Shown here: positions 21,746-33,900 of the stretch, piece by piece | Numbering within the stretch: the stretch's first letter is position 1 | Layout of the letters: the number at the start of each line of letters is the position of its first letter | From: Ischnura elegans | Taxonomy: Eukaryota > Arthropoda > Insecta > Odonata > Coenagrionidae | Direction: 5' to 3' | Assembly: GCF_921293095.1 (NCBI RefSeq) | Contig: NC_060259.1 | Coordinates: forward strand, 3,348,001 to 3,412,000 | Length of the DNA: 64,000 nt | The notes under the pieces: generated by a model | What the model saw: only the letters and a program-made list of their open reading frames with translations | The model's database searches: none | What the model was told of the DNA's origin: nothing | Program-made: the position numbers and the translations under genes

Positions 21746-22298
21746 TGTGATTAAATGCTTCAGAATAAACTCCTATCAGGTGTGACTACACAAAAGTTGA
21801 ACTGGCAAACAAAAGCCTAGTTGATAGAATCAGTGCACGAATTTCCAGAACTAAAACATCAACGGATAACCCATTACTAAAATACACTACCCATGCGCTA
21901 TGCCCCCATCCGAACCTCGTGTTTCGCTTAGTTTCGCTTCCAAAACAGTACGGCCAGTACGACCGTACTACCATGGAGAACACCGTTGTCAGGCGTTGAA
22001 GTGAACACCGTTGTCAGGTCTTGCGCGTTTAAATGGATTCCAAAAATAGTCGAACCGTGGCGCTACGGGAAACACGCGCATTCACATCCCGGCCAGTTCA
22101 AAACGAGTGTTTGTTTACGTGTTCAGGTGATTACGTTTTAACTAATTTATACATTTTAGCTTATTAATTCATTTATAAACAAAAATTTACAGATTGTAAA
22201 TGCAGATGAAAAGATGAGTTCGTGCAAATAAACAATCAATGATCTCGTCACTAAAGTCGACATCCAAGAGATTAGATGAAAAAATGAACTTAATGATC
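21746..22298. other. ppan upstream region
   Basis: Presumed promoter and 5' flank of the minus-strand ppan gene. GAACACCGTTGTCAGG is repeated in tandem near 21977 and 22003. No TATA box or other gene was called. Confidence 0.45.
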
Positions 22299-22303
22299 AT
22301 AGC

Positions 22304-22502
22304 TGTTGTAGAAAATGTAAAAGTTTTCAATTGCTGATTTGACTTGTTTTACGTTTTTCATTGCTCTTTTGTTTTTTTTTTGGCTGACTGGGTTTTTATC
22401 GTGATTATTCCCTGTATGAGTCTAGTCTTGTTCTGCGCTGCGAAGAAGCAACAAATAAATTCATGTTGAGATAAGTCGATATTTCATTACGGAACCTCAA
22501 CA
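22304..22502 (+). repeat. Copia 5' LTR
   Basis: 199 bp, TGTTGTAG to CTCAACA, preceded by the 5-bp target duplication. Confidence 0.92.
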
Positions 22503-22518
22503 TGGTAGCAGAGCGTGG
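22502..22518 (+). promoter_or_regulatory. Copia primer-binding site, initiator Met tRNA
   Basis: TGGTAGCAGAG immediately after the LTR is complementary to the 3' end (CTCTGCTACCA) of animal initiator tRNA-Met. Its last part diverges. Confidence 0.7.
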
Positions 22519-22666
22519 CTCCTTGCGTTCCTTGGTTGCTTAAATAGTCTTCGTTGCTTTCAATCGTGTTTTTTCGCGAGTTAAATAACGTTTTCGCGCC
22601 ACGTTCTCGTTTGGACATTTGCTTGGTTGCACTTGTGAACGAACTGTTTGCTGTTAAGTGTAAAGC

Positions 22667-23701
22667 ATGGAGCTCCATGGAATCGAGAAGTTACGCGGTA
22701 GTGAGAACTGGACAATTTGGAAATTCTCGGTGAAAAATGTACTACGAGGTATTGAAAATGCATACGAGGTCTGCACTGGAGAGGTCTCAAAACCAGAGGT
22801 TGTGGGAAGCAATTCATCCTCTAATGAGCGCACTTCCTATGATGCAGCGTATAGAGTTTGGGACAAGGCGGATCGAGCGGCATGCCAAGTCTTGGTAAGG
22901 TCTATTGAATCTAAAGTGGCTGCTCTTCTCGTCGCGTGTGACTCGGCGAGAGACATGTGGTGCAAATTGCATGCTGTATTCGAACAACAGACTAAACAAG
23001 CTGCTCACACTGTTCAAGCGGAATTTTTTGGCTTCAATATGAGCCTCGCCGACGATATGGTCACTCATATCGCGAAGTTTGAAGGGTTAGTCTTACGAAT
23101 GCAGCAGTTAAACGTGAAGCCGGATGAGTCATCGTTGATGGTTAAGTTACTGGACACATTGCCCGACGAGTACGAGAGTCTGAAACAGGCATGGTGGGCG
23201 AGACCTGAATATCATCAGACCTTCGCAAATTTGGTGGCAGTGCTGACTTCTGATGAAATACGTCGTTCGAAACGAGCTGAAAGAAAGGAAGAGGCAGTAG
23301 CACTGATGACTGTAAAATCTAAAATTCAGGGAAATAGCAATTTTTCCACTTATGCCGCAGGTTCAAGTAGAAAGAAAGGGGAATCTTCACGAGAGAAAGT
23401 AAAAGATAAAAGGAAAATCAAGTGCTATGGTTGTGGTGGACAAGGGCACATGAAAAAGGATTGTCCTAGTTGGAAACAGAAGAGGATACAAAATAAATAT
23501 AGTGTGCCAGACCGTAATGATGAGGCTGATCAGGCTTTCATTAGTGAACTTTTGAATGCAGAGACTGTTGGTGATATGCGGGTTGTAGACACCGGTGCCA
23601 CCGATCATATATCTAACCAGAAAGAATGTTTCTCTTCTTTTGAACAGTTTTCAACGCCATTGAAAATACATATTGGCGACAAATCCACAATGATTTTGTA
23701 A
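22667..23701 (+). CDS. Copia gag and start of protease
   Basis: 344 codons. The N-terminus (LHGIEKLRGSENWTIWKFSV) and the ILWD-like body are copia gag. A single CCHC knuckle, CYGCGGQGHMKKDC, lies near 23421-23462. The frame runs on into the protease active site VVDTGATDHIS near 23581-23613 and then ends at 23701. Protease homology continues in the +1 frame, so a single-base indel probably broke a single gag-pol ORF. Confidence 0.88.
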   Translation: MELHGIEKLRGSENWTIWKFSVKNVLRGIENAYEVCTGEVSKPEVVGSNSSSNERTSYDAAYRVWDKADRAACQVLVRSIESKVAALLVACDSARDMWCKLHAVFEQQTKQAAHTVQAEFFGFNMSLADDMVTHIAKFEGLVLRMQQLNVKPDESSLMVKLLDTLPDEYESLKQAWWARPEYHQTFANLVAVLTSDEIRRSKRAERKEEAVALMTVKSKIQGNSNFSTYAAGSSRKKGESSREKVKDKRKIKCYGCGGQGHMKKDCPSWKQKRIQNKYSVPDRNDEADQAFISELLNAETVGDMRVVDTGATDHISNQKECFSSFEQFSTPLKIHIGDKSTMIL

Positions 23702-25094
23702 AGGGACAATTAAGTTTGAATCCTGTGTTAACGGTAAATTGCTAACGTGTCGCATGGAGAATGTACTATATGTACCCACTGCCCGGAGAAATTTGTTCTC
23801 TGTTGTTTCCGCCCTTGATAAAGGCTTGTCTTTTAAGTCGTCGAAAACTAAGTGTGAATTTCTTAAAGACGGTGTAGTGAAAGCTTGTGGCGTCCGGTAT
23901 GGACAATTATTCAGACTCCACATCCGTATGCTGAAGTTAGATGTAACGGGTGCCAAAGAGATGAATGTAGCATCAAAAGACACACTACAAATTTGGCATG
24001 AGCGTCTTGGTCATCAAAATAAAAGACATGTCCTGAAGTTTCTCAAACAACGGGGAATCGAAGCTACTGAAGGTGAAAGTTTTTGTGCCGCTTGCGTTCA
24101 AGGTAAGCAGCACAGGAGTAGCTTTCATTCAAGAAGTCAGCGAGCCAAAGAACCTGGGGAGTTGATACACGCTGACATCTGTGGGCCGATGGAGTGTGAG
24201 TCTCTGGGTGGAGCACGTTACTTTCTATGCTTTACATGCGATTACTCGAGGTTTCGCATGGTCTACTTTCTGAAGGAGAAGTCAGAAACTGCACAGAATA
24301 TTACAGAAGTGTTGCAGATCGTGAGGAATCAATGCAGACGACCTGTGCGTGTATTTCAATGCGATGGTGGTCGAGAGTTTGTCAATCATGAGGTAGAAAA
24401 ACTGTTAAAGTCAATGGGTGTGGATTTCTGTGTCTGCAATCCATATACGCCAGAGCAAAATGGTTGTGCAGAGCGTAGTAACAGGACTGTGGTTGAACTC
24501 GCTCGCACTATGCTATTAGCAAAGAATTTGCCTAAAACATTGTGGGCAGAAGCAGTTAATACGGCTGTTTATGTTCTCAACCGAACAGGCCCAAGCAGTG
24601 TGGATGGAAAAACACCGTATGAGATCTTAACAAGGAAAGAGTTTCAATTAGACAAACTTCGGGTTTTTGGTATCAACTGTTACATTCACATACCAACAGT
24701 CCGTCGGAAGAAATGGGACCCAAAGAGCCAGCGTGGGGTTTTTGTGGGGTATTCTCAGAATATAGATGGATTTCGAGTGTGGATAAAACCTGGAAACAAG
24801 ATAGTTCGGAGTTGTGACGTCGTATTTGAACCTGAGACTTGTGGGGGGCTGCTGACGTTATTTCCAACTGACGTGCATGATGAGCTGGAGCCTTCAAATG
24901 ATCCTGAAGAGGACTGCGTTACTGAACCCACTGATAAATGTGAGAGAAACCTACGGGATCGTTTGAAAATCAAACCACCTGAACGCCTCATTGAGTCAAT
25001 GTTAGCTGAGGTTGATGAGCCAAGCAGCTACTCGGAGGCAATGAAATCTGATCAGCGATTACTCTGGGAGAAGGAGGAAGGATGGCTGCCTTAA
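23702..25094 (+). CDS. Copia integrase region
   Basis: Begins with the C-terminal part of protease (ENVLYVPTARRNLFSV). The integrase zinc domain follows (HERLGHQNKRH and CAACVQGK), then the catalytic core with D in HADICGPM, D in FQCDGGREF and E in PEQNGCAERSN. The GKTPYE and VFGINCYIHIP motifs are typical of copia integrase tails. The frame is lost near 25080, where homology to the RT start (MAALKENLTW) continues in another frame. Confidence 0.87.
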
Positions 25095-25116
25095 AGGAAA
25101 ACTTGACCTGGACCTA

Positions 25117-26071
25117 CGCTACCAGGTAATCGCAAATCCATCTCTAATCGATGGGTTTACAAAGTAAAACGTGCAGGTGATGGTCACATTAATAGATACA
25201 GGGCTCGACTTGTAGTGCGAGGGTTTAGCCAGCGAGAAGGAGTAGATTATAGTGAAACTTTTAGCCCTGTTGCCCAGCTCGATACTATACGAGCTGTATT
25301 AAGTATTGCTGCCAAGGAACACATGCATTTGGCACAATTTAATGTTAAAACTGCTTTTCTCAATGGGGTTCTTGACGCAGAAATATTCATGAAGCAGCCA
25401 GAGGGGTATGATGATGGCACTGGCAGAGTCTGCAAGCTTCACAAAAGTTTATATGGGCTAAAGCAATCCCCCCGGTGTTGGAATAAGTGCTTTAAGGAAG
25501 TTCTTAAGGACTTTGGACTGTGTGAGAGTGAAGTAGATCCTTGCTTATTTTATGGGACAAATAGCCATGACAAACTGATAGTGGTCATTTACGTTGATGA
25601 TGGACTTGTGGTAGCATCAAATAAACATAAAATTACTGAATTTATGCAACGTTTAGAAATGGAGTTTAAAATCACTAGTGAACCAGTGGGATACTTCTTG
25701 AACTTACACATAACTCAAAAAACAGATGGTTCAATCTTCAAAAACCAAAGTTCTTATGTGGAAGAGGTGCTGCAGCGGTTCAATATGGCTGAAGAAAATC
25801 CAGTTTCTACACCAATTGAACAGTATTTGAAAGAAGAGGAAAGGAAGGATGCTGAGAAAACAAGTGCACCTTATCGAGAGGCTGTGGGCTGCCTGTTGTA
25901 TCTGGCTGTTGCTACTAGGCCAGATATAGCATTCTCGGTGAACTATGCATCCCAATTCCTTGATAACCCAGAGGTAAGACATTGGGGTTTAGTTAAACGA
26001 ATTTTGAAGTATTTGCAGGGTTCAATGTCACAGGGGATTCTCTACAGTTCATCTGAGAATGGTGGGGAACT
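25117..26071 (+). CDS. Copia reverse transcriptase, interrupted
   Basis: RT homology starts upstream of the first ATG, at about 25117 (NRWVYKVKRAG), and passes through FNVKTAFLNGVL and the catalytic YVDDGLV to RPDIAFSVNYASQF. It is cut at 26071 by the DNA element. The rest of the polyprotein resumes at 35867. Codons shown after 26073 in this frame belong to the insertion. Confidence 0.87.
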
Positions 26072-26089
26072 ACCCACACTGCACATCGT

Positions 26090-26236
26090 TGCCAGAGGAC
26101 GTCCGCTGCGCGTCCGTCGCGTCCTCTCAGTGTCCGCGGATTTTCAGGACAGCCAGAGGACATCCGCCGGCTGTCCTGGCCATCCGTCCGCACACTGTCC
26201 TATCTTGGATGTCCAGCGGACGTCCAGCTAGTGTCC
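26090..26236 (+). repeat. Left subterminal GGACGTCC array of element A
   Basis: Many copies in both orientations of GGACGTCC, GGACATCCG and close variants within about 140 bp. Confidence 0.75.
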
Positions 26237-26904
26237 CATTATGCAGGGTTTCGGAGTTTTGGTTTCCTCTTAAAACACTCACCTCCTCAAGGAGGAACTC
26301 CGAGAGAAAGTCTCGAGATCCTCCTCCGAGTAGGGAGTATAGGAGAAGGGAGAAAGAAAAAAAACTCTCTCTCGTTTCTGAAGCCAGAATACTTCCTCCC
26401 GATCGAGGAAGAGGAAATTTTTCGTGGAGGAAGAGATATTTTGAGGATTATTTTAGGTAACCAAGTGTAATCCTCTTGTTGGAGTGTGGACTCTGGGAGG
26501 AAATTATAAACTATTTAACGAAAAAAAAATTTGACATTTTTACCGCTTCTATAGTTTAAAAACAACGAATGTACGCTATTTTTAAGTTTTACATTGTTTA
26601 TAACAATTAATTAAGTTTAAACAAAGTTAGCAACAATTTAAGTAACATTTACGAGCGTTAAAAATTTCTACATGCCTTACGGGTTAAACAACAACAATTG
26701 AACGAACTTATGACTCTCTACATTATTTATAACAATTTTTAAAGTTTTAACAAATTTAGCAATTTTCAAAAAATTAAAAATTTCCGCATGTTGTACGGTT
26801 GAGAAGCGTTGGATGAACAATAAACCCGTACTCTTTCATGATTATAAAAATTACTTAAATTTAGCAACTTTTACAAAAATTAACAACAGGAATAATGGAA
26901 TTTA

Positions 26905-27299
26905 TGTAGGAGAGCGGATGCTGGCTCTTCATATTGAAGGAACCTACCTAAGCATCCCACGCTCTCTCCGTTCTTTTCCTCTGCTTGCACCTTACCTGCA
27001 CATCCCTCTGGTTTCCGGTCGCTCCTTTCCCACCAATAGGTACTGCAACATCAGCGACCTACGAGCCTCACACGCCACGGCGATGGCAACGAATCGGAGA
27101 GGTGAATGCCGATCACGTGGGGACGCCTAAGGTGGACTTGAGAGAGTAAGCAGCTTGGCAGCGGGAAGTCAAGCGCGAGATGTAGAGAGAGCAACATCAA
27201 CTTGGGGATCAATAAAAGAATGGTCTTTATCTCACAAAATCTTTCAATTCTGTTCCCTGTACTTCCTCTGACGAACCAGTAACGGTCCTAAATCTTACA
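26905..27299 (+). repeat. Gypsy 1 5' LTR
   Basis: 395 bp, TGTAGGAGAGCG to CTTACA. Confidence 0.9.
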
Positions 27300-29789
27300 T
27301 TGGTATTCAGTAGCGGAATTAAAGAACACTCCGAGAGATTGAGACGAGTTTTCGAAAAATTGAGGGAATCAAAACTTTCATTAAAATTTGAAAAATGCCA
27401 CTTCGCCTTAGAACAGGTAAATTATCTCGGCCATATTATTTCGAAAAAGGGTGTGCGGCCCGACCCGGGAAAGATTGATGCGGTGAAAAACTTCCCAACC
27501 CCAACAAATGTGAAAGAGTTGCAATCTTTTCTCGGTCTAGCCAACTATTACCGACGCTTTGTCGATCGATACGCCGAGCTGGCCAGGCCACTTACAAGGC
27601 TTTTGAAGAAGGGGACAGCGTTTATCTGGGGACCGGATTGTCAACACGCAATGGGTGTTTTGAAGGATGCACTGACTTGTAGCCCTGTGCTTGTATACCC
27701 TGATTTTAACAAACCCTTTATTCTCTCCACGGATGCAAGTAATTTTGCGCTTGGGGCCGTCTTATCACAAGAGGTCGCGGGAGAGGAGCATCCAATAGCC
27801 TATGCATCTCGGCAACTAAATACCGCGGAAATCAATTATTCCACGACTGAAAAAGAATTGCTGGCGATCATTTGGAGTGTTCAGCATTGGAGGCCTTATT
27901 TATTTGGGAAAAATTTTAAAATTGTGACAGATCACGCAGCATTGAAATGGCTTTTCAGTATGAAGGACCCCTCTAGTAGGTTGATGCGATGGACGTTAAA
28001 GCTCGGCGAATATAACTATTCCGTTGTTCACAAACCGGGGAAGAAACATTTGAACGCGGATTGTTTGAGTCGTAAAGTGAGGCTCGTCGACACCATATTT
28101 GATGATGACGTAGCAAAAATGCAAGTAAGGGATATGCAGTGTAAACAGTGGCGTTCATCACAAGGTTTCGAAGAAAAGGGAGGGTTTTTATACAAAGATA
28201 CGCGTAATGGATTGAAACTAGTGGTTCCGGAGATAATGAGAGTAGATGTTTTCAGACAGTATCATGAGCACCCTTTGTTTGGCCACGCAGGTGCGCGGTC
28301 AACATTCAATAGAATAGAATCTCTCTATTGGTGGCCTAAAATGCGAGCGCATGTTGAAAGGTTGGTGAAAGAGTGTGTGTCATGCAATCGCCGTAGCCCG
28401 TATGGTAGAACGAGAGCGCCTTTGCAGAAGCTACCTGAAGCCGAAGCCCCTTTTGATTTCGTAGCGGTCGATGTGGTAGGACCCCTACCCGTGACGGAGA
28501 GTGGAAACAGATACATTCTCTCCATATTAGATCATTTTTCGCGGTATTTGGTCATGGTCCCCTTGGCGGATCAGTCGGCAGTGACTGTAGCTGAGGCTTT
28601 CGTGAATAGGTGGGTTTTGAAATTTGGTGTGCCAAGTAAGCTTTTGAGCGATCAGGGGTCTAATTTTATGTCTGAACTGTTTACAAATATGTGTAAATTA
28701 CTGAAGATTACGAAGTTACGCACAACACCCTTCCATCCGGAATGCAATGGGAGAATTGAGAGGGTTCATCGAACAATTGCGGTTATGATTAGCCATTACA
28801 TAAACTCTAAAAACAATAGCTGGGATGTATTACTCCAATATGCAACTACAGCATATAATAGTAGCACGCATAGTAGTACAACATGTTCGCCACATGAAGT
28901 TGTATTCGGGTTTCCAATGAAAACCCCTTTCGAGTGTTTGGACAGAGAGAGTAAAAAGATTGTCGGCGATTATGTTACGGGTCTTCGGAAAATCCTGATG
29001 GATCTGAGGTCGAAGTGCCGCAATAGTTGTAGGAGTGCGCAGAGAACACGAGAGATTCAGTACAATAAAAAATGCAGGGATGTGAAGTACATGTGTGGGC
29101 AGTATGTATATTTGAGTGATGCCCAAATTAAGTCAGGCCGAGTGAAGAAGTTTCATTGCCCATGGAGGGGGCCATACAAAGTGATTGAAGTTCTCTCGGA
29201 CACAAATGTGCGGCTGAAGCTTCCCTTTCGAAATATTGTTGTACACAAAAATAGGCTTAAACCATATCATGGTACATCCCCTCCCACTTCAACTAGCAGA
29301 TTCCAGGAGCGACGTCGAGGGCGCCCACGGAAAACCCAGACGACGGAGGACGAAGGAGCCAGCTGTGCGCCCTGTCCAAGTGCGGAAGACCCCCCCTGTT
29401 TTCCCCTTCCCAGTGTTGTTTATCCCTCCACCTCATCAGTGCCCCCAGCGAGTCCCCTGACAAGCGAGAGTGATAATCTGGAAGAGTACGCACATCCCAG
29501 AGAAGACCGCGAAGAGGATACCAACGTCCTTGCTTCCCCATTCCGTGCGCAAGCACATTCCGCGGAAGGCCGCGGAGACTGCGGGAGCACCGACGCAGAC
29601 GACAATTCCCTTATCTCACCAACCCTCCCCGCGCGCTCTCCCTACCCTTTGAGGTCGCGAGCGGCTGGCCAAGCCGGACCACGCTCAGAGAACGAAGACG
29701 TTAGTGTAAATGTGCCAGCAGAAAGTGTGGTGAACGAGGAGAGAGTCGAAGGTGCATATAACCTACGACCACGTAATAATAAGAAATAA
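27300..29789 (+). CDS. Gypsy 1 partial pol: RT thumb, RNase H, integrase
   Basis: A single open frame of about 829 codons. It opens inside the RT palm, just after the missing YxDD box (VFSSGIKEHSERLRRVFEKL), and continues with FLGLANYYRRFV. RNase H shows STDASNFALGAVLSQ and TTEKELLAIIW. The integrase has the HHCC zinc domain (HPLFGHAGARSTF, CVSCNRRS) and catalytic D, D, E in VDVVGPLP, LLSDQGSNF and PECNGRIERVH. A proline-rich tail follows. No start codon belongs to this frame. It is the 3' end of a gag-pol ORF whose 5' part was deleted, and so cannot act alone. Confidence 0.9.
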   Translation: MVFSSGIKEHSERLRRVFEKLRESKLSLKFEKCHFALEQVNYLGHIISKKGVRPDPGKIDAVKNFPTPTNVKELQSFLGLANYYRRFVDRYAELARPLTRLLKKGTAFIWGPDCQHAMGVLKDALTCSPVLVYPDFNKPFILSTDASNFALGAVLSQEVAGEEHPIAYASRQLNTAEINYSTTEKELLAIIWSVQHWRPYLFGKNFKIVTDHAALKWLFSMKDPSSRLMRWTLKLGEYNYSVVHKPGKKHLNADCLSRKVRLVDTIFDDDVAKMQVRDMQCKQWRSSQGFEEKGGFLYKDTRNGLKLVVPEIMRVDVFRQYHEHPLFGHAGARSTFNRIESLYWWPKMRAHVERLVKECVSCNRRSPYGRTRAPLQKLPEAEAPFDFVAVDVVGPLPVTESGNRYILSILDHFSRYLVMVPLADQSAVTVAEAFVNRWVLKFGVPSKLLSDQGSNFMSELFTNMCKLLKITKLRTTPFHPECNGRIERVHRTIAVMISHYINSKNNSWDVLLQYATTAYNSSTHSSTTCSPHEVVFGFPMKTPFECLDRESKKIVGDYVTGLRKILMDLRSKCRNSCRSAQRTREIQYNKKCRDVKYMCGQYVYLSDAQIKSGRVKKFHCPWRGPYKVIEVLSDTNVRLKLPFRNIVVHKNRLKPYHGTSPPTSTSRFQERRRGRPRKTQTTEDEGASCAPCPSAEDPPCFPLPSVVYPSTSSVPPASPLTSESDNLEEYAHPREDREEDTNVLASPFRAQAHSAEGRGDCGSTDADDNSLISPTLPARSPYPLRSRAAGQAGPRSENEDVSVNVPAESVVNEERVEGAYNLRPRNNKK

Positions 29790-29793
29790 ATTG

Positions 29794-29887
29794 TGTCTTG
29801 TGAGATTGAACATTGTTTAATGAAATTTTGTTGATGCTGGTGTCTTGTGAGATTGAACATTGTTTAATGAAATTTTGTTGATGCTGG
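29794..29887 (+). repeat. 2 x 47-bp tandem repeat
   Basis: TGTCTTGTGAGATTGAACAT begins at 29794 and again at 29841. The two 47-bp units are identical and lie in the gypsy 1 3' untranslated region. Confidence 0.9.
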
Positions 29888-30066
29888 GTTTATTAGTATT
29901 TAATCTTTGTATTGTTGATCAAGGGTCGGAATGATTATTTATTACGGGATTGTATGATTTTTACAGTTGTATTGAGTGTTGGGTTTATTGTGGTATTTCA
30001 TCTTGAATGTCTTCTTTAAAAAAAAATTGTCCACTGTGTGTCCAATTTTGTTTTGCGGGAAGGCGA

Positions 30067-30461
30067 TGTAGGAGAGCGGATGCTGGCTCTTCATATTGAA
30101 GGAACCTACCTAAGCATCCCACGCTCTCTCCGTTCTTTTCCTCTGCTTGCACCTTACCTGCACATCCCTCTGGTTTCCGGTCGCTCCTTTCCCACCAATA
30201 GGTACTGCAACATCAGCGACCTACGAGCCTCACACGCCACGGCGATGGCAACGAATCGGAGAGGTGAATGCCGATCACGTGGGGACGCCTAAGGTGGACT
30301 TGAGAGAGTAAGCAGCTTGGCAGCGGGAAGTCAAGCGCGAGATGTAGAGAGAGCAACATCAACTTGGGGATCAATAAAAGAATGGTCTTTATCTCACAAA
30401 ATCTTTCAATTCTGTTCCCTGTACTTCCTCTGACGAACCAGTAACGGTCCTAAATCTTACA
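30067..30461 (+). repeat. Gypsy 1 3' LTR
   Basis: Same length and apparently identical to the 5' LTR. Preceded by the purine-rich GCGGGAAGGCGA. Confidence 0.9.
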
Positions 30462-30905
30462 TTTATCGATTTTTACTGAAATTTTATATGATGTACCAAT
30501 GTCCTGCGGACGTCGCGTAGCCGTCTCGGGGACATTCCATTCCTACAGGTTAAATGAACTCTTTCAACTTATTGATTAATTAATATTTACTCTCTAGGGA
30601 TTAAAACATCTCAGAGGTGATTGATTGGAAAGTATTTTAATGAAACATAACGCTTTACATTTATTTTAATTTTTAATGGTGAGAATTCTCCTAAAATTTT
30701 CACGGCATCGATGGCCTCATTCCCAGATTAGACATTGTAATTGTCCAATTTAAGGATAGGCAATAGAAGGTAAGTACTGCCGTACCTTTACTTTATATTG
30801 AAATTCTAGATTTTTTGGTGGCGAACGAATTTTGAATCTACCGCTACTCCGCGATACAGATTCTCCCATGGTTCTCCACATTCCTCCGTTCCTCCTTTCC
30901 AACAG

Positions 30906-33900
30906 AGGAACCGGAATGGAACACCGGAGACAGCATGGTGGTTTGGCGGTTACAAAGATGCAGCTCTATTCCAAGTAAGTTTGATGTGACATCCAAATAA
31001 TTTTTTCTTGGCGTTCACTGGCGGCAGTATAGTGTTTCCGCATGCTCCTTATAATTCTTATAACTCAGCCTGTAACATCTCGAGGAAAAATATGGCTCTG
31101 CTTGGAACAACATGACCGTCTTGGTAAAACCGTTACTTGGCAACTAAAGGTAGCGTCTTTTTCCGTTGTTCATGGCGAAATTTTCGCTTTTGTTCCTTGT
31201 TTACATGATATAATTTAAAGTGGAAGTTCTTGTACTATAGTCTCTGTACGCGAGAACGTATAGGAAATAATGTAAGTGCTAGCGTATAAAATAGAACCTG
31301 TTGTTTTGATAACGTAGGCTACGGCTGAATTTGTTGTCCGAACGGTCCGTTTGGTTCCGTTCCTAAATCAAATCAAGTAGGGTTCTTGGCAATAAATATA
31401 ACTAGGAATTGACCCACATCTCGTGATATTAAAAAAAAAAATATATATATATATATAACTAGGAAACTAGGAATTGTACTTACGTGTAACCGGGGGATTT
31501 TGCAACACGCATATATGATTAATAGGTTTCACGTAAATTATTAATTCTTTGAAATCGGAGTACACCGTGTGATTTCTTTCGATATGTATATTCACGCACG
31601 CATCGAAAAAGAACATTAATGTTATGATAGGATGTTAGAGCGTAGGTTTCCGCGGCGATGGTTTGATCTCTGCATTTCTCCAGGGTTTTCTTCCGCGTCA
31701 GATTGTTGGTTGACAACAGTTTCGCTGGCTATCCTGCCAGCGTCTTCAGGTCGAAGGGTTATGATAGGATATGGTGATTAAGGTTATGATAGGATAACCA
31801 CCAATGTTTAGCCTTTTTACAAAAAGTTTTTTTACTCTTTATCTGTTTGATGGAACTAGGTTAATAATTAAAAATTTTAGGTCCTAAATAAATAAATGAT
31901 CTATTATGTCAGTAAAGATAAGGCTTAGGGATTAAAAAATTACAATGCCGACGTAACTTTTATAGCGTTTAATATATATTTTCTGCCCAACTTTGCTAAC
32001 CTACTAAACTATAAACTAATTTAACTACAAACTAAGTAACTGTGCTATTAGTCATCCATGCATTTAATTTAGTGGAAACTATAGGACGACTGTAAGAAAC
32101 TTGGGATGAATCTAAACAAGGTCTAATTATAAGTGATATATTGTGTAAACAAACCTTACGGCTATGTTACATGGTTCATTTATTTGCTCAAACTGCTGCA
32201 TGAAATCTTATACCCAGAAAATAGAACTTGTGCATCTTTTCGTACAGCCATCGGTACACATTTTGGTGTAGAGTATCGTGAACCTGATATATTTACCTGG
32301 AGGCATTTACTGACTATAGCTTTCATGTAGTGGAGTTGAATAAAAATACCTTATCTGTATTTTTATTTAGTTCCTATCTCTATTTATAAGTTTGTATGTC
32401 TCTCTTCTTATAATTGTCTGTATACTTATTTGTCTTCATTCTTTACAGATGTTGCTCTGAACCAGGACGATACAGCCACCAATTCTAGTGTGGAAGTTAC
32501 AGTGAAGAGTTGGCTGGAACATGCTAAAGCAAGGCATGAGAGAGAGGTGTAAGTATTCGTTTGATTATTATATAGGTTTGGGCAAGGAGGAATAATTTTG
32601 GTCTGGATACTTTTTTCGCAAGTTGCTCCTGTTAAGGGAGCTCATATAAAGTAAATTTAAATAATTATTGAACATCTTGTAATACAAGGTTCACCCTTCC
32701 ATGCTAAAGGTAGAGAAAATAGTATTGTTATGTATTATTTTCAGATGCAGATTCCACTACCAAGTAATTCAAACATTTGAAAACAATTTTTGTTCTGCAT
32801 ATGGGAGGTATAATTACCAAAAACATGGTTGAAAAGGATCTCATGCTCTATAAAAGTTCGATGTATAACACCTGTAGAACTTAAGAATGGGATAACTTAT
32901 TCAACAGGGATGGTAGTTGCACAGTACTACAGAAGCTACTATTTTCTAGTAGCTCTAGCTAACTAAGATGTTTTGAAGTAGGTGTTGTTGTAGGAGCTAT
33001 AGAAATTTCAGTAGCTCACAGCAGGCTTTAGCTGCTATTCACCTGTTATGTCTCTGTCGAAATGTGAATATTGCCAGTGAGCTAGGTTTTCACTTTTGCC
33101 TCGATACCAGACTACATTAGAAGATCTATTTTAATTATTAAGATTGGAAGAATTCGGAGATCTAAATCATGGAATGGCCTTAACTACAGCAAGTTTTTCA
33201 AAGTTTCTATTTTTTTAAGTTGCATCTCAGCCAATGCAGCTAAGTGGTTTGTGTGCCAAATCAGTAAGTGTGGCTGTTTTCACACTAATCCCAAGAGATC
33301 TAGTCCACTTAAACTTCCTCCTTTAAATTTTCTAGTTTCCTTTACTCCTATATCATATTCAGCTCCTCTGCATTAGTCTTCCTTAGCTCCAGCTTATGTA
33401 ACACAATTCACTCTAGTGTAGTCATAATCTTCAAGCAGAGACCAATAGGGTTGTTCAAGCCTATCAGAACGGTCTAAAAAAACGAATGTATATCACTTCT
33501 GATGTAATTTCATTTCGATTGGGATGAATGACAGATGCGTTGAAAAAGCAATGATGGAATTATTAGCAATCAAAATTCGAACAATTTTAAACGCCGCCAA
33601 AAACGGTCGGCCATCTTGAAATAGAGGTGATGACGAAACAAGCCTGTACGGCTGGCCTGTACCCTCGATCGCTCGATGCCAAGCTGAGTACTCTGCATGC
33701 CGACTGGACATTTGCCAAGGTTATTCCTTATTTTGAAATGGCCTATGTTGTGCATGAAGCTTCCGGATGGATCAATGCGACATGAAATCCATTCTTCAAG
33801 TTAGGCAGGCAACGTATGTAGCGTTGACAAGAATTGAAAGTTTTGTATAGCTGCATTTGCTAGGAAACTACGTGCAGTGAACTTTCATTGTGCCTCTAGT

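Larger units (their letters stand above)
26905..30461 (+). mobile_element. Gypsy element 1, internally deleted, inside element A
   Basis: Two 395-bp LTRs (26905-27299, 30067-30461) look identical base for base, flanked by TTTA at 26901-26904 and 30462-30465. The interior lacks gag, protease and the first half of RT. The 5' LTR runs straight into mid-RT. Confidence 0.92.

Noticed and set aside
26813..27130. 105-codon ORF, duplicated at 30038-30292
   Set aside because: It is translation of the gypsy 1 LTR; the duplication is simply the two LTRs.
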